64,000 nucleotides of DNA from Blastomussa wellsi (lineage: Eukaryota > Cnidaria > Anthozoa > Scleractinia > Plerogyridae): positions 14,905,393-14,969,392 of the forward strand of contig OX393573.1 in the NCBI GenBank assembly GCA_947652115.1, read 5' to 3'. The translations under genes were made by a program, and so were the position numbers. Positions 51,928 to 63,441 of this stretch are shown in pieces. Under the pieces are notes generated by a model. It saw nothing but the letters and a program-made list of their open reading frames with translations, was not told the DNA's origin and searched no databases. The first letter of the stretch is position 1, and each line of letters begins with the position of its first letter.

Positions 51928-53646
51928 TTAATTCATTAGCAGAGGAATGAACGGCGTGAGATTAAGCCAAATCGTCTTTCCTTTCGACGTTTTAACTAGT
52001 TCTTGATGTTGATATCCATTACGCGGAACACTAAATTCCATGCCTTCCCTACAAGACGGATTCTTGTATTTCCCTACACTCGAACTGACGCTCCAACGGT
52101 TTTCATCTCTCTTGGAAACGCATGCAAATTGGTGTTCCTCGCTGCACTGGGCCAGATGCCATCTTCCTTCACTCGAGAGTACAACGCAAGAAGATTCGCC
52201 GATAGGCTCAATTGGCTCCCCTTCGGCCCACGTAAACACAGCAGTTTTCATCAGCTCTGAATTTATTTGGTCCGCGCAAGGAATGTTAACACCGCACAGC
52301 AAGTACTTTTTAAAATCCATTATATTTCCTGTGCTTTTCAGTCCATTCCAAAATGGACCGTACACGGTACTGTCACTATAAATTCGGACACTTTCTTTAT
52401 TTTTCCCCACTGCGGAGCAATTTTTAAGTTGGGAAGAGAATCCATTGACAGTGGACGCTTTGCTCCAGAGATAATTGTGTAGATATCGCCCTTCATGTAT
52501 ATGTCCATCAAGAAAAATAATTGTCTTTTCCATTTGACGCAGTTCTCTGGTGGTCGGCCATTGACCTGAAAAATTCACTTTCAATTCATCTGGCGTGAAC
52601 GCTTTGGTGCCAAAATATTCTTCAATAGCATGGTTAATCGGCCTATCTTGATTGTCACTTGTGTGGTCATCGAGATAAATTTCAACTATTTCATTCCTGT
52701 TTTCCGATTTCCGAGTCCAATCCAAAATTTCTTTCATTCCGTCAGTTAATTCCTTATCCCAGGGAAGACAGCCGAGTTTCGTCTTGCCGTCAGCGTGACT
52801 CATGCGAACTTTCCCAAAGCATTCCCACAGATCTATCTCAAGATGTCGTATCCCCATGTTCAGCTGATCTGTGAAACTAAACTCCTGATTAGCTAACGAA
52901 ATACACACGTCATCGGCCCTGAGCGGCCAATGGCAGTCGTCTAAATCTCCATAACCGCTTGCTCGGTTGTTGAAAGCATTGTGCGATCCAAGGACCTGAA
53001 TGTGATCTATAGGCATGTCGATCTGCAGCTCTCGTTGAGTTTTTAAGGCGAATTGCAGCCAAGGTGAAATTCTCGCAGCGCCTTGGGCACAGATACCGTG
53101 AAATCCACATTTGGAACAATTTGCTTCCTTGCTTAACTGATCACACGAAGTTTCCACTTTTACCTCACGTGATGATCGCTTCTCTTTCCTTTGGGTCAAT
53201 TTTAATTGAAATTTCACTCCGCCAGTGTGATCATTATCCACATAAACGCTGAAATATCTGTGCTTTAGACGCCCGTTCTGTTCTTGATACAAAGCGTGGA
53301 GATTATACAACACCTGATTTTCCGACATAGCTTCTTTCTCAAAACTTAAAATACTTCTTAACTTGTTTTTCTTATTTCCCTCGCCAATGCGCTGAATTCC
53401 GAATTCTGCCGCTCTATTCAACATCACTGCCTCTTTGTCTGGCAGGCGATATTTTCGCAAACTGTCCTTTATTTGATTTCCTATGGCAAGGTTCATCTCT
53501 CCGGCCTTTCTCAGCTGGCTAGCGAAGGTAGAACTTTGTCTTGATGCCATATTTGCCGGTGAAAGAAAAAGAGTGATGAATAAAACCATGCAATAGCTAC
53601 AGTAATTCGCAATGCGCAGTGTGCTTCCGTCGTGTAAGTTGGCCAT
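51928..53646 (-). CDS. secreted PI-PLC-like phosphodiesterase, intronless, with C-type-lectin-like tail (572 aa)
   Basis: An N-terminal hydrophobic segment (CMVLFITLFLSPA, residues about 19-31) looks like a signal peptide. The PLC-like TIM-barrel region begins near residue 213, with candidate catalytic His H222 (LGSHNAFNN) and H284 (RMSHADG) and acidic E270/D272 (HLEIDLWE) and EIYLDD (about 322-327). This is the X-box pattern of PI-PLC-like enzymes that cleave phosphoinositide-type or related phosphodiesters; the substrate is unknown. The C-terminal part has W...C......FACVS, like the last strand of a C-type lectin domain. A single uninterrupted exon contrasts with the neighbouring 17-exon gene and suggests retrocopy or gene transfer. 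The second Met (20) could also be the start. Confidence 0.7.
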   Translation of the reverse strand: MANLHDGSTLRIANYCSYCMVLFITLFLSPANMASRQSSTFASQLRKAGEMNLAIGNQIKDSLRKYRLPDKEAVMLNRAAEFGIQRIGEGNKKNKLRSILSFEKEAMSENQVLYNLHALYQEQNGRLKHRYFSVYVDNDHTGGVKFQLKLTQRKEKRSSREVKVETSCDQLSKEANCSKCGFHGICAQGAARISPWLQFALKTQRELQIDMPIDHIQVLGSHNAFNNRASGYGDLDDCHWPLRADDVCISLANQEFSFTDQLNMGIRHLEIDLWECFGKVRMSHADGKTKLGCLPWDKELTDGMKEILDWTRKSENRNEIVEIYLDDHTSDNQDRPINHAIEEYFGTKAFTPDELKVNFSGQWPTTRELRQMEKTIIFLDGHIHEGRYLHNYLWSKASTVNGFSSQLKNCSAVGKNKESVRIYSDSTVYGPFWNGLKSTGNIMDFKKYLLCGVNIPCADQINSELMKTAVFTWAEGEPIEPIGESSCVVLSSEGRWHLAQCSEEHQFACVSKRDENRWSVSSSVGKYKNPSCREGMEFSVPRNGYQHQELVKTSKGKTIWLNLTPFIPLLMN

Positions 53647-55178
53647 GTGTTTTGTTTTCCTGTTTAGGTCTTAGAATAGAATAGGATGGTGGAAATGTTC
53701 TGAGGAGTCAAGTAACTTATTGCGGGTACCTGCAATGAACCTGTAAACTTGAAATTTGTAGATCGCAACCCTGATCACAACCTTTGGCATCAACGCGCGG
53801 CGTGTTTGACCTGAACATGCCTGTAAGCTGATCCCAATAAACTGCTTTATGTAAATTCACAGGTAGCCCAAGCTCGATACATGAGCAGCTCGTATGTTGA
53901 CCTTTGTACTGTTACGTGATTCGAGCGATTCGCATATTTATAAGGATTTGTATGGAGAAAGAAATAAAGCCGAAAGCTCGAGAGGTACGACTCTGTGGCC
54001 TTTTGTTTATTTTTTTGCGGTGCAGCCGGACGTGCCACATATCCAGTGATTTAGGCTGTCTGCGATGATGTACACAGCTCTTCAACTTGTAAACTACTTG
54101 ACCAACGCAAGTATTGAAATGACACCAAGTGTAGTGCTAGTAAATGCGGTTGTTAAGACACATATTAACAAAATATAGCTTTATGGACCTTGTGTTGTGG
54201 TGGCTTTGACCTTGTCAAAGCGCGTAATTAGGAACACAGCCCCTTTTGTGTTTGCGGTCATGGCTTTGTGCAGTGCCAACTTTTCCCCTTTTCCAAAGGT
54301 GATGGACAGGGGGGGGGGGGGATTAAGTTGATTTTCTTTCTTGCTTGTTTGCAATAAATTTCCTTTAGCTCCAAACTCTTTTCAGTGTCTTTAATCTTTG
54401 TGTTTTCTAATTACAATAGATAGTGGGGCACGCGAAGAAAAGATACGCACCTCTCCGCTCGCTTTGCTCGCGCCCTGGGGGGGGGGGTACTCCCCTACAT
54501 TAGGTATACAGTCAACTCTCCCTAAGAAAGACACCATCGGGACCAGCCTCAGTTGTCCGTCTTGGAGAGGTGTCCGGCTTATAGCGAGTCGACGTAACAT
54601 GACCCCAGGAATTTTCAGCTAAGAAAGCAAGAAAATAACTGTTTTAGATTACAATACAATTCGGTTGTCAACTCCAAGTTATTTTTTTAATAGGACAATG
54701 AATGATTTAATTTTAACTTGTACTGTACGTATTCCGCCGACAAGAAAAGAGCGGCCAATAAAACGTCTGGTGCTAAAAAAGAGTCACGTACTAAGTAATT
54801 TAAGAATTTTTCTTCCCAAAATCGTAATTTGCGGTCACATTCAGCACCTCACAAGTGTCCGTTGACGATTTCAAAGTGTCCGTTGTCCGTCTTATAGAGG
54901 TGTCCGTCTTATAGAGAGTTTGGTTACAGTAAAATGACTGAGAAACGGACGGGTCCAACACCAGGTGTCCGTCTAATGGAAAACGGGTATAGATTTTGGC
55001 TTTTTAGGGTCTGAAATTGGGTATGGTTTTGGGGGAACATTTACGAAAGCTTGTAAACATATCGTTCTTCTTAGTAACTGGGACGAGTAACTGATGAGAG
55101 AGAAAGAGAAACAGATAAAATATATCATTCCAGCTAAATTTTACCTAGCGGGTGTAGAACGGGTGTATATTTCCAAGG
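53647..55178. other. intergenic DNA upstream of the PLC-like gene
   Basis: No gene recognised. It contains G-runs near 54310 and 54478. From 54530 to 54975 there is a repeat rich in GTGTCCGTCTTATAGAG-type units (near 54540, 54855 and 54880-54915). From about 55000 blocks like AACGGGTATGGATTTT appear twice, in what looks like a dispersed repeat that truncates the Gypsy element. Confidence 0.45.
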
Positions 55179-56696
55179 TCAGGTCTGAAAACGGGTATGG
55201 ATTTTTGAAACCCAGTCAGTGGGCTCAGTCACTGGTTTAATCACTCCTAGACTGACCATTTCGTCAAGTTCTTTCTTAATATCATCCTTGATGTGAATTG
55301 GGCATTTTCGAGGGGCATGCACTACAGGTGGTACGTCTGGGTCTGTAATAATGTGGTACTCTCCTTCGAATTTGCCAATACCATTAAACCGATCAGGATA
55401 CAGCAGGTGAAGGTCGCTCTTATCCTTAATTGTTGGGTAAGGCATCTTGGTGGTATAAATACCACAATGCAGTTCCACTAACTGAAGCTCACAGGAAGTG
55501 GGAAGGCCACATATAGCTGGGCCATCAACATCAGCAACATAAAACCTTGCATTAGTTTTTTTGTCACCATATGAACATTTGATGGAACATACCCCGTGCT
55601 GTGGTATTGGTGTGCCATTGTAAGCAATCAATTTGGTGTGGGTATGTGTTGTGTCTGTTGGAAGGCCATGCTCGTTCACATGTTCTGGAAACATATTTCT
55701 AAAAATTCGTAAGGGCAAAATATTTCCCTGTGCACCAGTATCCACTTTTACTTTGAGCATAGATTTGGGGTGGTCAATGTTTGGTAGTTCAACATGAACT
55801 TTTGCAAAGGCTTCATCTCGTGTTAAATTCACAGTGGAGCTGTCAATCTGAATGGACTCAAACAACAACTCATCAAAACTAGAACTCGACTCCTCGACTA
55901 CATGTACCCTACTCTGACCTGATTTGTCATGAGGCTTTCTGCCTTCGGGTGGCTTGGATTTCCGGTCATGACCTTGTTTATTTCTGCAGACTTGTTCCCA
56001 GTGGTTCCACTGATTGCATTTCCTGCATCTTGTGCCTTGGGCTGGGCATTTTTTATCATGGTTAAGTCCACATTTTCCACACCGGGGATTGGCATTTTGT
56101 CTAACAGCATCAATGTTGGTTTCGCGACCACGTGTGGATGTACCTTGTTGCTCGAGAGATTTCATGTCATTAACTGTGGCCTCTCTTTTCCTAGCAATGT
56201 CCATTGCCTTGTCGAGTTTCAGTTTCTCATCTTTTCCTAAAAGGGCCTCCTGCACCTTGCGTTCCTTGGTGCCAATAATTAGCTGTTCAATAAGACGATC
56301 CTCTATTTCGCCTTCGCCAAACCGGCACTTCTGTGCTTGTATTTTACATCTGGCCATGAACGAATCTACAGATTCATCATCAGACTGTCTGAATCCTTGT
56401 AACTGGTATCGGGCAATGCGAAAGTTCGACTTTGGTTCTAAATACGCTGTGAATTTGTCGAATATCACGTCAGTTTTCTGCTTTTCTTCTTCGCTAAGCT
56501 CGAAAGAGTTGAAAATCTTCCGGCCTTCCTCCCCAATCCACAGTAAGATGTATGTTGCCTTGACTTTCTCGTCTTTCTGGCTTAAAGGCCCGTCAAAGAT
56601 CAGCTGACAATATTGCTTGAAACTTTTGAATCCAGTAGGTAGGTCAGACCCATTCCAATCCATCTGAGGCGGCTGAATTCCGGAGAGCTCGCCCAT
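55179..56696 (-). pseudogene. Gypsy gag-protease polyprotein, truncated before reverse transcriptase
   Basis: ATG at 56696 (MGELSGIQPP) is preferred; the frame stays open upstream through the primer-binding site. The Gag part carries FKSFKQYC and SVDSFMARC. Two Cys knuckles follow (CGKCGLNHDKKC and CRKCNQWNHWEQVC). The aspartic protease active site is VDTGAQGN. The RT lead-in (HIKDDIKKELDEMVSLGVIKPV) ends at TEPTDW, after which foreign sequence continues the frame briefly (IHTRFQT). Similar to Gypsy gag-pol proteins common in cnidarian genomes. Confidence 0.85.
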
Positions 56697-56852
56697 GTTT
56701 GCAAAGTAAGGTGTCGGCCGGTAGAATTGCAAAAATACTCGGCTGCACGCTACGAAGCGTTGACTTCTGAATCTTCGTTCATCGGGTGCATCTACACAAT
56801 TCAGACATCGAAATCTCGCTGGGCGTGTTCTACTGTCCGCTCGCTGCCACCA

Positions 56853-56992
56853 TGTTAAAGTATTGACGAGGAACAACAATAAAGAACAATAAGGAACCAA
56901 CATTTACTGAGAAGTCGCACATGTACAAATATCAAGATGGCTGACTCATCCAAGACCAGTCACTCGTGCCCAGTCCCACACATACTGTGACA
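56853..56992 (-). repeat. 5' LTR of the Gypsy element (140 bp)
   Basis: On the minus strand it begins TGTCACAG and ends TTTAACA, the TG...CA ends of LTRs. It is followed at once by TGGTGGCAGCGAGCGG, a probable tRNA primer-binding site. The LTR is unusually short. Confidence 0.65.
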
Positions 56993-57507
56993 ACCTTTGG
57001 CTCGTGTTTTCTACTTTTCCCTCGTGTTCCCAAGTGCCCATCGTGTTTTTTTGACAGTGTAATACATGGCTCAGGCTTCTTTATTTGTTAATGAAACTAT
57101 CCTTTTGAAGAACTGAATCAGTTAAATCCCGGCCGATAGTGTGTTAGAACTCCTGAATACAGATTAACTGGTCAATCATGATTTGGTCATCTGGCTGATC
57201 ACTCAAGTTATGGGAACACCATTTTGGGTTTTTAAAATTTTTGATATGCGCACGTACCGTATTTACTCGATTAAGCACCGCGGCGCTTATTTAATTTTTC
57301 GAAACATTTTGATTGTACAATTTAATTTACTTCACCGGTATTTTTTCCTGGCTTACCTTAACAGCCTCGTCAATACTTTTCTGCAGGTTAACTCTTCACT
57401 CTGTGTCAATGTCCTGGCTGTTGCTCAAAGACCACTGCTGGCTTAGAACCGCATTGCAGTGATTACAGTATTTTTATCATCTTATGGAAACATTCGAATA
57501 ATATTTG

Positions 57508-57736
57508 CTATATTCTGTTAGCCTGCGTGCAGCCGTCTCCTATTTCCTAAAGCGGAAAAGTGACGTCTGCGAAACGGCGTCGCTAATCGTTTTCCAGTAT
57601 CCTGCTGTTCGAGATTAAATTTAGCATAAATTATAGCTTTAATTCAAGAATTTCGCTCAATCAAATAGAATCAATTTAGAGAGCTTAAGCAATAGTAGCC
57701 TGCGTGCAGCCGTCTCTGCACGCAGGCTATATTCTG
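57508..57736. repeat. inverted-repeat element with GCCTGCGTGCAG ends
   Basis: The left end contains ATATTCTGTTAGCCTGCGTG. Near the right end AGCCTGCGTGCAGCCGTCTC is repeated directly and then inverted as CTGCACGCAGGC. About 230 bp, no ORF. Confidence 0.6.
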
Positions 57737-57827
57737 TGGGCTATCCGAAAAACAGACGGAGGAACATTAAAGGCTCATAGTCCTGCGATAAGCTTTTCAT
57801 ATATCCACACACTGTTTTCTCGTAGCA

Positions 57828-57940
57828 TACCGTGAATATAAGCACTCGTGACTTGATTTTTCTTTGTATACACACTCACCTAACGGCTCGTGTGTATACT
57901 GAAAAATCAAGGCACTCGTGGGATATTTCCACGGTATGCC
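57828..57940. repeat. palindromic element
   Basis: Left block CATACCGTGAATAT and GTATACACAC; right block GTGTGTATAC and ATTTCCACGGTATG, inverted. A hairpin of about 50-bp arms. Confidence 0.65.
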
Positions 57941-58411
57941 ATTTGAAGCCATTGCATAACTATTATATATTTATTGGCGAAAAGCTAAGCTAGTTTGACA
58001 GTTATTCTCACAGCGTTGCTGCGATTTTATGATCTTTAATACAAACTGAATTCTTCGCAAATATTGACATCCCTATTCGGTTCTGCTTAAAACAAACTTC
58101 ACGATTACGTTTTCTGCTGCCATTAGGCATCACGAAATCGACAACAAAATGAAATTTTCCCAGAACATATGTTTGGTCTTACATTTAGCGCCCATAGCTG
58201 ACGAATCAAGTGACATGCATCCTACGCTGGTAAACGTTCATGCAATTTAACGGCATAGGGAGATTGAAAACCCTCTTGGAAGCAAAACATGAGCGACAAG
58301 AGGATGTCCAAGCCCCACTAGCGCTTGATTAACTTTTTTCGGTAATTGTGCTGCTCAAAAAAATTTACATTTAATGCCAGTTTGCCTCTATGATAATAAG
58401 CCTCATTCGCT

Positions 58412-58521
58412 ATATTAAAATTCAGCTTGATAGCGAGGCCTAGAGGTCACGAACAAACGAAATTAATAAACAAGCATTCTTTGTTTGAGTCCTCTAGGCC
58501 TCGCTACCACGCTGAATATTA
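58412..58521. repeat. palindromic element
   Basis: Arms carry TAGCGAGGCCTAGAGG and the mirrored CCTCTAGGCCTCGCTA. Outer blocks ATTCAGC and GCTGAAT bound about 110 bp. Confidence 0.65.
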
Positions 58522-59364
58522 ATTGTGGCCTATTTTCACGCGTTTCCCGAGTTGTTTAACTCATGGCAAGCATATCGGAAACTTTAGACTAAAATACAAA
58601 ATAATTTTATTAAAACATAACCAAATACTGAAAGGCAATATAGCTACTTAACAATTATTCATCTCGCCCGATTGGGCTTAATTCCAACTAGAAAGCATAG
58701 AAAGTATATATTTATCTAATAATGAACTCAAATACTCGTCCGAAACTTCAGCAAAACGCAATTCAGCCGCCATTGTTTTGGTTTTCAAAGCCGGCGCTTT
58801 CGCTACTAGTGGGCTATAACATATAGCATGGTGGTAGCTCAACCAACCAAAACGCAGCATTGATAATAGACCACTAGTTGGATTTTACTAAATTCCTATA
58901 TACGCAAATTATTTTCAACAGTGTAAGAATATGTAAACCTAAATAATGCAACAAAAGTATCTTATGCTGGCAACATACTGTACTGTTCATCAATATTCTA
59001 AGAACCCAGAATTTTATTTATAACACCTTCTTGTTAGTTATGCCATGCAAGTAAGTAAAAATAAAATGAAAGGAAAGAGTAAGTGAAACTAAGAATTGGT
59101 AATCACAAACTGATGATAGAAACTAGCAGATATCAGTGTCGGATCTCCCTCCCCCCCCCCCCCCCCCCCCGGTAAATTTTTGTGAACTTTGGCAAAACTT
59201 TTAGTTTATATAGTCATGCAAATAACGCTGTTGTTGTTGTTGTTTAAAAAATGCAACGGTTTCTGATATTGTATTTCTTTAATTACGTCTTTTAAAGCGT
59301 CTCTAATTGTGTGACCGCCTACGGCTTAAAAGGCTCAAGACTCTAAATTCTGTCCACGATTCCT

Positions 59365-62300
59365 TCAGGTGGTTTCATAGAAGACTTCCACTTCATCAGG
59401 TTGAAAGGTGTAACTACCCGCCAGGAATGATCGGGTGAAGGAGGAACTATAGCTGTGCCCAGCTGGCGGGCTGTAGGTGTATCCAAGGTTTGAGTGAGAG
59501 TTGGTGTTTGATGAGGCTTGATCAGCAATGTAAATACCGTGTCCTCCTCCGAATGTTGGCCCATAGGAAGAGCATCTGTAGATGGAATGACTTCTGTAAT
59601 AACTGTACCTTCCTGTTTGGTCTAGTTTTACTGGTTGCCAGCCAGGATTGTTGACCAAAGAGAATAGAAAGGCTGATGAATCGTAGCGATATCCACAACT
59701 CGAACCTAATTATGAATACACACAGGGACAAATTTAATGTTAAACATTTGTAATGCTTCATACATCATGGACTCGCTGCTTTTCAGTGGTACAGGATGAG
59801 TGCATTACAAGGTTTATTTGATTGGTTGATAACATTTCATTTGAATTCCTAGACTTTTAATAAAGATCACAGTTAAACTCGGGGACTTCTTGAACCATGT
59901 TTGGGTATAGGGGTGCCGCTGGAGTTTTTAAACCCTGACCCGTTTTAAAGGACAAAAATAACTTCAGACACCTACCCTGTTTTGGATAAAGGAAAACGTT
60001 TTACTATACCGCTAAATATCTAGTTCTGAAAATAATCGCATGTTGACTGATGGCCGGCTAAATAAATGCTGATGAACGCTTCTGATTTCGGATATGCTTA
60101 AGATTCGATGAAGGTCTTGAAGCCTTACCCTGTCTAGGACGACTCCAGAACCTGTTTTGGACAGACTCGCTTGAAATTATTACCCTGTTCAGGACTGAGG
60201 GGTAAAAATACGTACCCTATCCAGCAGCTCGCCCCCGTATAGCCCCCACCCACCCACTCAATGTAAAAAGATTGTCTGATTTCTTCAAGATATGATTAAA
60301 TGGTTACTGAAACTCGATTTGTGAAGTATATATGAAATAATTCATATTTGAATTGCGGATGTAGATGAGAGATTGGAAAGAAGAAACTTAAAAAAATCAG
60401 GGCTTCAATAGGATTCGAACCCGTGACCTCCGCGATACCGGTGCGATGAACTGAGCTATGAAGCCACACACTGACAGCGAGGTCAATTTATTAAGTTCAT
60501 ATTTTCCCGTGGAGTGAAGTGATGTGAAGTATATATAAAGTAATTCATATTTGAACTGCGGATGTGAGAGTGAAGAATGATGGTAGATCAAGGGGAGAGG
60601 CCCAGGGGGCTATTGTAGGTTGCCCCACTCCTGGGTGAAAGTTTAAAAGGTCCCAGCTACTTTTCTGGGCCGACAGATCAGACAATTGTCGGTCTCAACT
60701 TATAAAGACGGACTATAGATCACCCAACTGAAGTCTATTGAAAAGAAAAAAAAATAAATGTCACTGACGTAAGCGTTGTAGAACGGAAATGAATCAGCCG
60801 GGTAAATGCAGCCCTCCCACCAAAGTGGGGTTTCGTTCAGGCTCAATTCAGTTTCGAGAGTCATGTACAGTTGGTTTTATTTGTTGTTGGCAGAGATTTT
60901 TGGTGCGTTCTCCGGTTTCCGCCCTTTCACAAATTTCACTCTGGATAGACAACATCCATGTAAATCAGCTAGCTTTCCAGTCTCTAATCACAGTAATTTT
61001 TCATTATTTTAATAGCACGCCTAACGTGTGTTATTCCTTTCTTTGCACTTTTTCCCTTATCGAAAGGAAATGGTAATTAACAATTATTTCACGAGCGCGC
61101 GTACGTTGAATGTGAGATGGTAGATAATAGTCAACGAGGTGCGTACTATTTTCTATCTTATCAATACTTGTTTTCTTTAATTTCAATTGCTTAAATTGGA
61201 AATTCACTGCGATGATAATTTCTCAGTTTCATCTATATCCAATTGTGTGGCTTCATAGCCCAGTTGGTAGAGCATCGCTCTGGTATCGCGGAGGTCACGG
61301 GTTCGAATACCGTTGAAGCCCTGAATTGTTTCAGGCTTCTTTAATTCCAATTGCTTAAATTGGAAATTCACTGCGATAATCATTTCTCACTTTCAATACT
61401 TGTTTTGTTAAAAAAGAATTGCAATATTTGAGCAGTCCCTGTTTGTTCTCGCTGACACGTATACTTATCATATCCGTGTTTCATGGTTTATTACTTCAAA
61501 CAATATATGATGGCTAAGCCATAGAAAGTCTTGAATTACATTATCCAATGATCCCGTTTAGTAATGTTACTTACTCCATGACAAACTGGTATATCCTCCA
61601 AATATGTATCGTCCTACTCGGACAATTGTGACGGAAGGGCCTTTGCCATCACAGTATGAATGGAACGTTCCGGCTGACCAGCTGTCAACAGTTGCTCGAT
61701 AGCAGCGATTCCAGTACGAAGATTTGCTTTGAACGACAGGTTTTAACCAGTTACTTAAAGTACTCAAGTAATTGTCATCATTTGCTAGGATTGCTGAGTG
61801 TCCTAAACCTGAATAGAACAACTCAATTTCAATTACAATACTTTGCCCTTTAGGTTTAACTTAAAACATTTAGAAAGCGAAACATTAAAATTAGCCATAA
61901 AAACCTAACATCGTAACATAAGTTCAGGTAATTACAAATTTAGGATAGAGGGCTTTGTGGAGGGAAATTGGTCTTTCCTTGGCAGCGTTCGGATCCTGTG
62001 TGCGTTTAATTTTAAACCCCGAGCAAATCACTCAATGAGGCGCCTTCCAGTTACGCCAATGTAAGACATATGTAGGACCAGTGTACGACAAAATTGGTTT
62101 TTACTAAGACTACTTAGTTGCCAGTATGGCGCATTGTATCCATATGTGCCCCTGGAGATTTCAGGGTCCGCAATGCGTTGGTGTGTGGTGTAAATTCAAG
62201 CATGTATTAAAACGATGTTTCATTATTACAATCGCTGTCGTTATACCGCCTTTGTGCGCTTACGTATAAAAGTTTCGGAGCATTTTCCACAAGTAAAACT

Positions 62301-63441
62301 ACGGTTATAAGTGTCGATCGACAGTTATCTTTTTCGACAGTTATAAGTGTCGATGGCCAGTTAATAAGTGTCGATTGACAGTTATTAACTGTCGAAACAA
62401 AAAATAAGGAAATACTTTTGATGACCCCAACATGCCACGTTATAAAAAGGAACTGTCTAGACAATAAAGATAATGTAAACGATGTAAACATGTAAACGAT
62501 CGATAATCAAAACAATCTCTTCAAAGAAAGGGTTTTAATTTTCTTCAACTTATTCTAACTAACATTTAAATTCATAACAGTCTCACCTGCGTAGCTATAG
62601 TAGCAATCAAAGCCATCTCCAACGTATTCATTGTTACAAGTACACGTGTATGAACCACGCTCATTGGTGCAAGTGGCGAGCCGGTGACAGTAATTCGTCT
62701 TCCTCTGGCATTCGTTTAGGTCTGGTGGACAGACAGGATTAAAATCCATTGATGAAAAATGATGTAAAAATTTTCTTTTTTTAGTCTCAAGATTTCAATG
62801 TGTTTCTTTAGTTGCGTCTATGCATATTTATATGTCACAAGGAGTTCCCGGTGGTCCTCTCTTGACACCTTATAATGCGGTAATGTTATAATCCTTCATT
62901 TGTAACCATCAAGTTCCAGCAGCTCTGTTACCAACTTCAGATCATTTCTGTTTGCGTATAAATTCTGAAAACCATATCAGGCGATCATTCACCTCTGGAA
63001 TTACACTTATTACTATTATTAATCTTTTCTGTTTAAAAAACCGGCGTACAAAGACGTAATCCTTACCTTTCTTACAAGTAAACTGATGACAATCGCTGCA
63101 TTTTACGTCGTTCCATTCGTAGTTCAAATTCAAACCAAGCGCGTGAACACAATCTTGTTCTCTGAAGTTATTAGGCTGGTTCCGGGCCCAAGCTGTGAAG
63201 TTCGCCTGTCCACGATCCGCCCAAGTAAAGTCACCCTCTGTTGATCTGTCGTTCAATCCCAGCCACGTTTTATCCCCATTGTGTCTATGCTGAATGTAGA
63301 CATTCTCCTCGTTGCTGTTCACATCAACAAGAACGGAGTTTTCTTGTCGACATTTTGATAGCGCATTGGTCCAGTTTGTGCAGGTTTGGCTCGTGAAATA
63401 ACAGAAACCATTAAAATAACTCCATCCAGCTTCACAAATAT
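59365..63441 (-). CDS. tandem paralogue of the lectin-TLDc gene, 3' part (C-type lectin, EGF, TLDc)
   Basis: Exons: 63441-63067 (C-type lectin, 375 nt), 62721-62587 (EGF, 135 nt), 61808-61575 (TLDc first half, 234 nt), 59705-59365 (TLDc second half and stop, 341 nt). All splice sites and phases match the 17-exon gene; the C-type lectin and first TLDc exons have equal lengths. Visible motifs are WLGLNDRSTEGDF and NFTAWARNQPNN; DLNECQRKTNYC; SSYWNRCYRA and FGGYTSLSW; YGPTFGGGHG and FQPDEVEVFYETT. The upstream exons (signal peptide, H-type lectins, Kazal) should lie beyond 64000. Same orientation and order as the left copy, so a tandem duplicate. Confidence 0.87.
60401..60465 (-). tRNA. degenerate tRNA-Thr(GGT)-like sequence
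   Basis: Acceptor ends GGCTTCA/TGAAGCC, the T-loop GGTTCGAATCC and the anticodon loop CCGGTAT are recognisable. It is 65 nt, with a shortened D arm, and has C instead of T at position 33. Similar flanks (CATATTTGAA(T/C)TGCGGATG) occur on both sides, as in a tRNA-derived SINE or dead tRNA copy. Confidence 0.5.
61249..61320 (+). tRNA. tRNA-Thr(GGT)-like sequence, probably a SINE-type copy
   Basis: 72 nt with acceptor GGCTTCA/TGAAGCC, D arm AGTTGGTAGAGC, anticodon loop CTGGTAT (T33 present, anticodon GGT) and T-loop GGTTCGAAT. There are mismatches in the D, anticodon and T stems. A direct repeat containing CAATTGCTTAAATTGG flanks both sides. Better preserved than the copy at 60401 but probably not functional. 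Confidence 0.5.

Larger units (their letters stand above)
55179..56992 (-). mobile_element. truncated Gypsy (Ty3-type) LTR retrotransposon
   Basis: The element keeps a 5' LTR, primer-binding site, gag, zinc knuckles, protease and the first residues of the reverse transcriptase leader, then breaks off near 55200 in unrelated repeat sequence. No 3' LTR, RNase H or integrase is present in the window, so it is dead on its own. Confidence 0.85.
56993..59364. other. intergenic DNA with small inverted repeats
   Basis: No gene recognised. It holds the palindromic elements at 57508-57736, 57828-57940 and 58412-58521, and a C-run near 59151-59170. Frames such as 57183-57446 have no known motif. Confidence 0.45.

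Noticed and set aside
60401..61320. Two functional tRNA-Thr genes
   Set aside because: Both have stem mismatches and one lacks part of the D arm and T33. The shared flanks indicate dispersed tRNA-derived copies.
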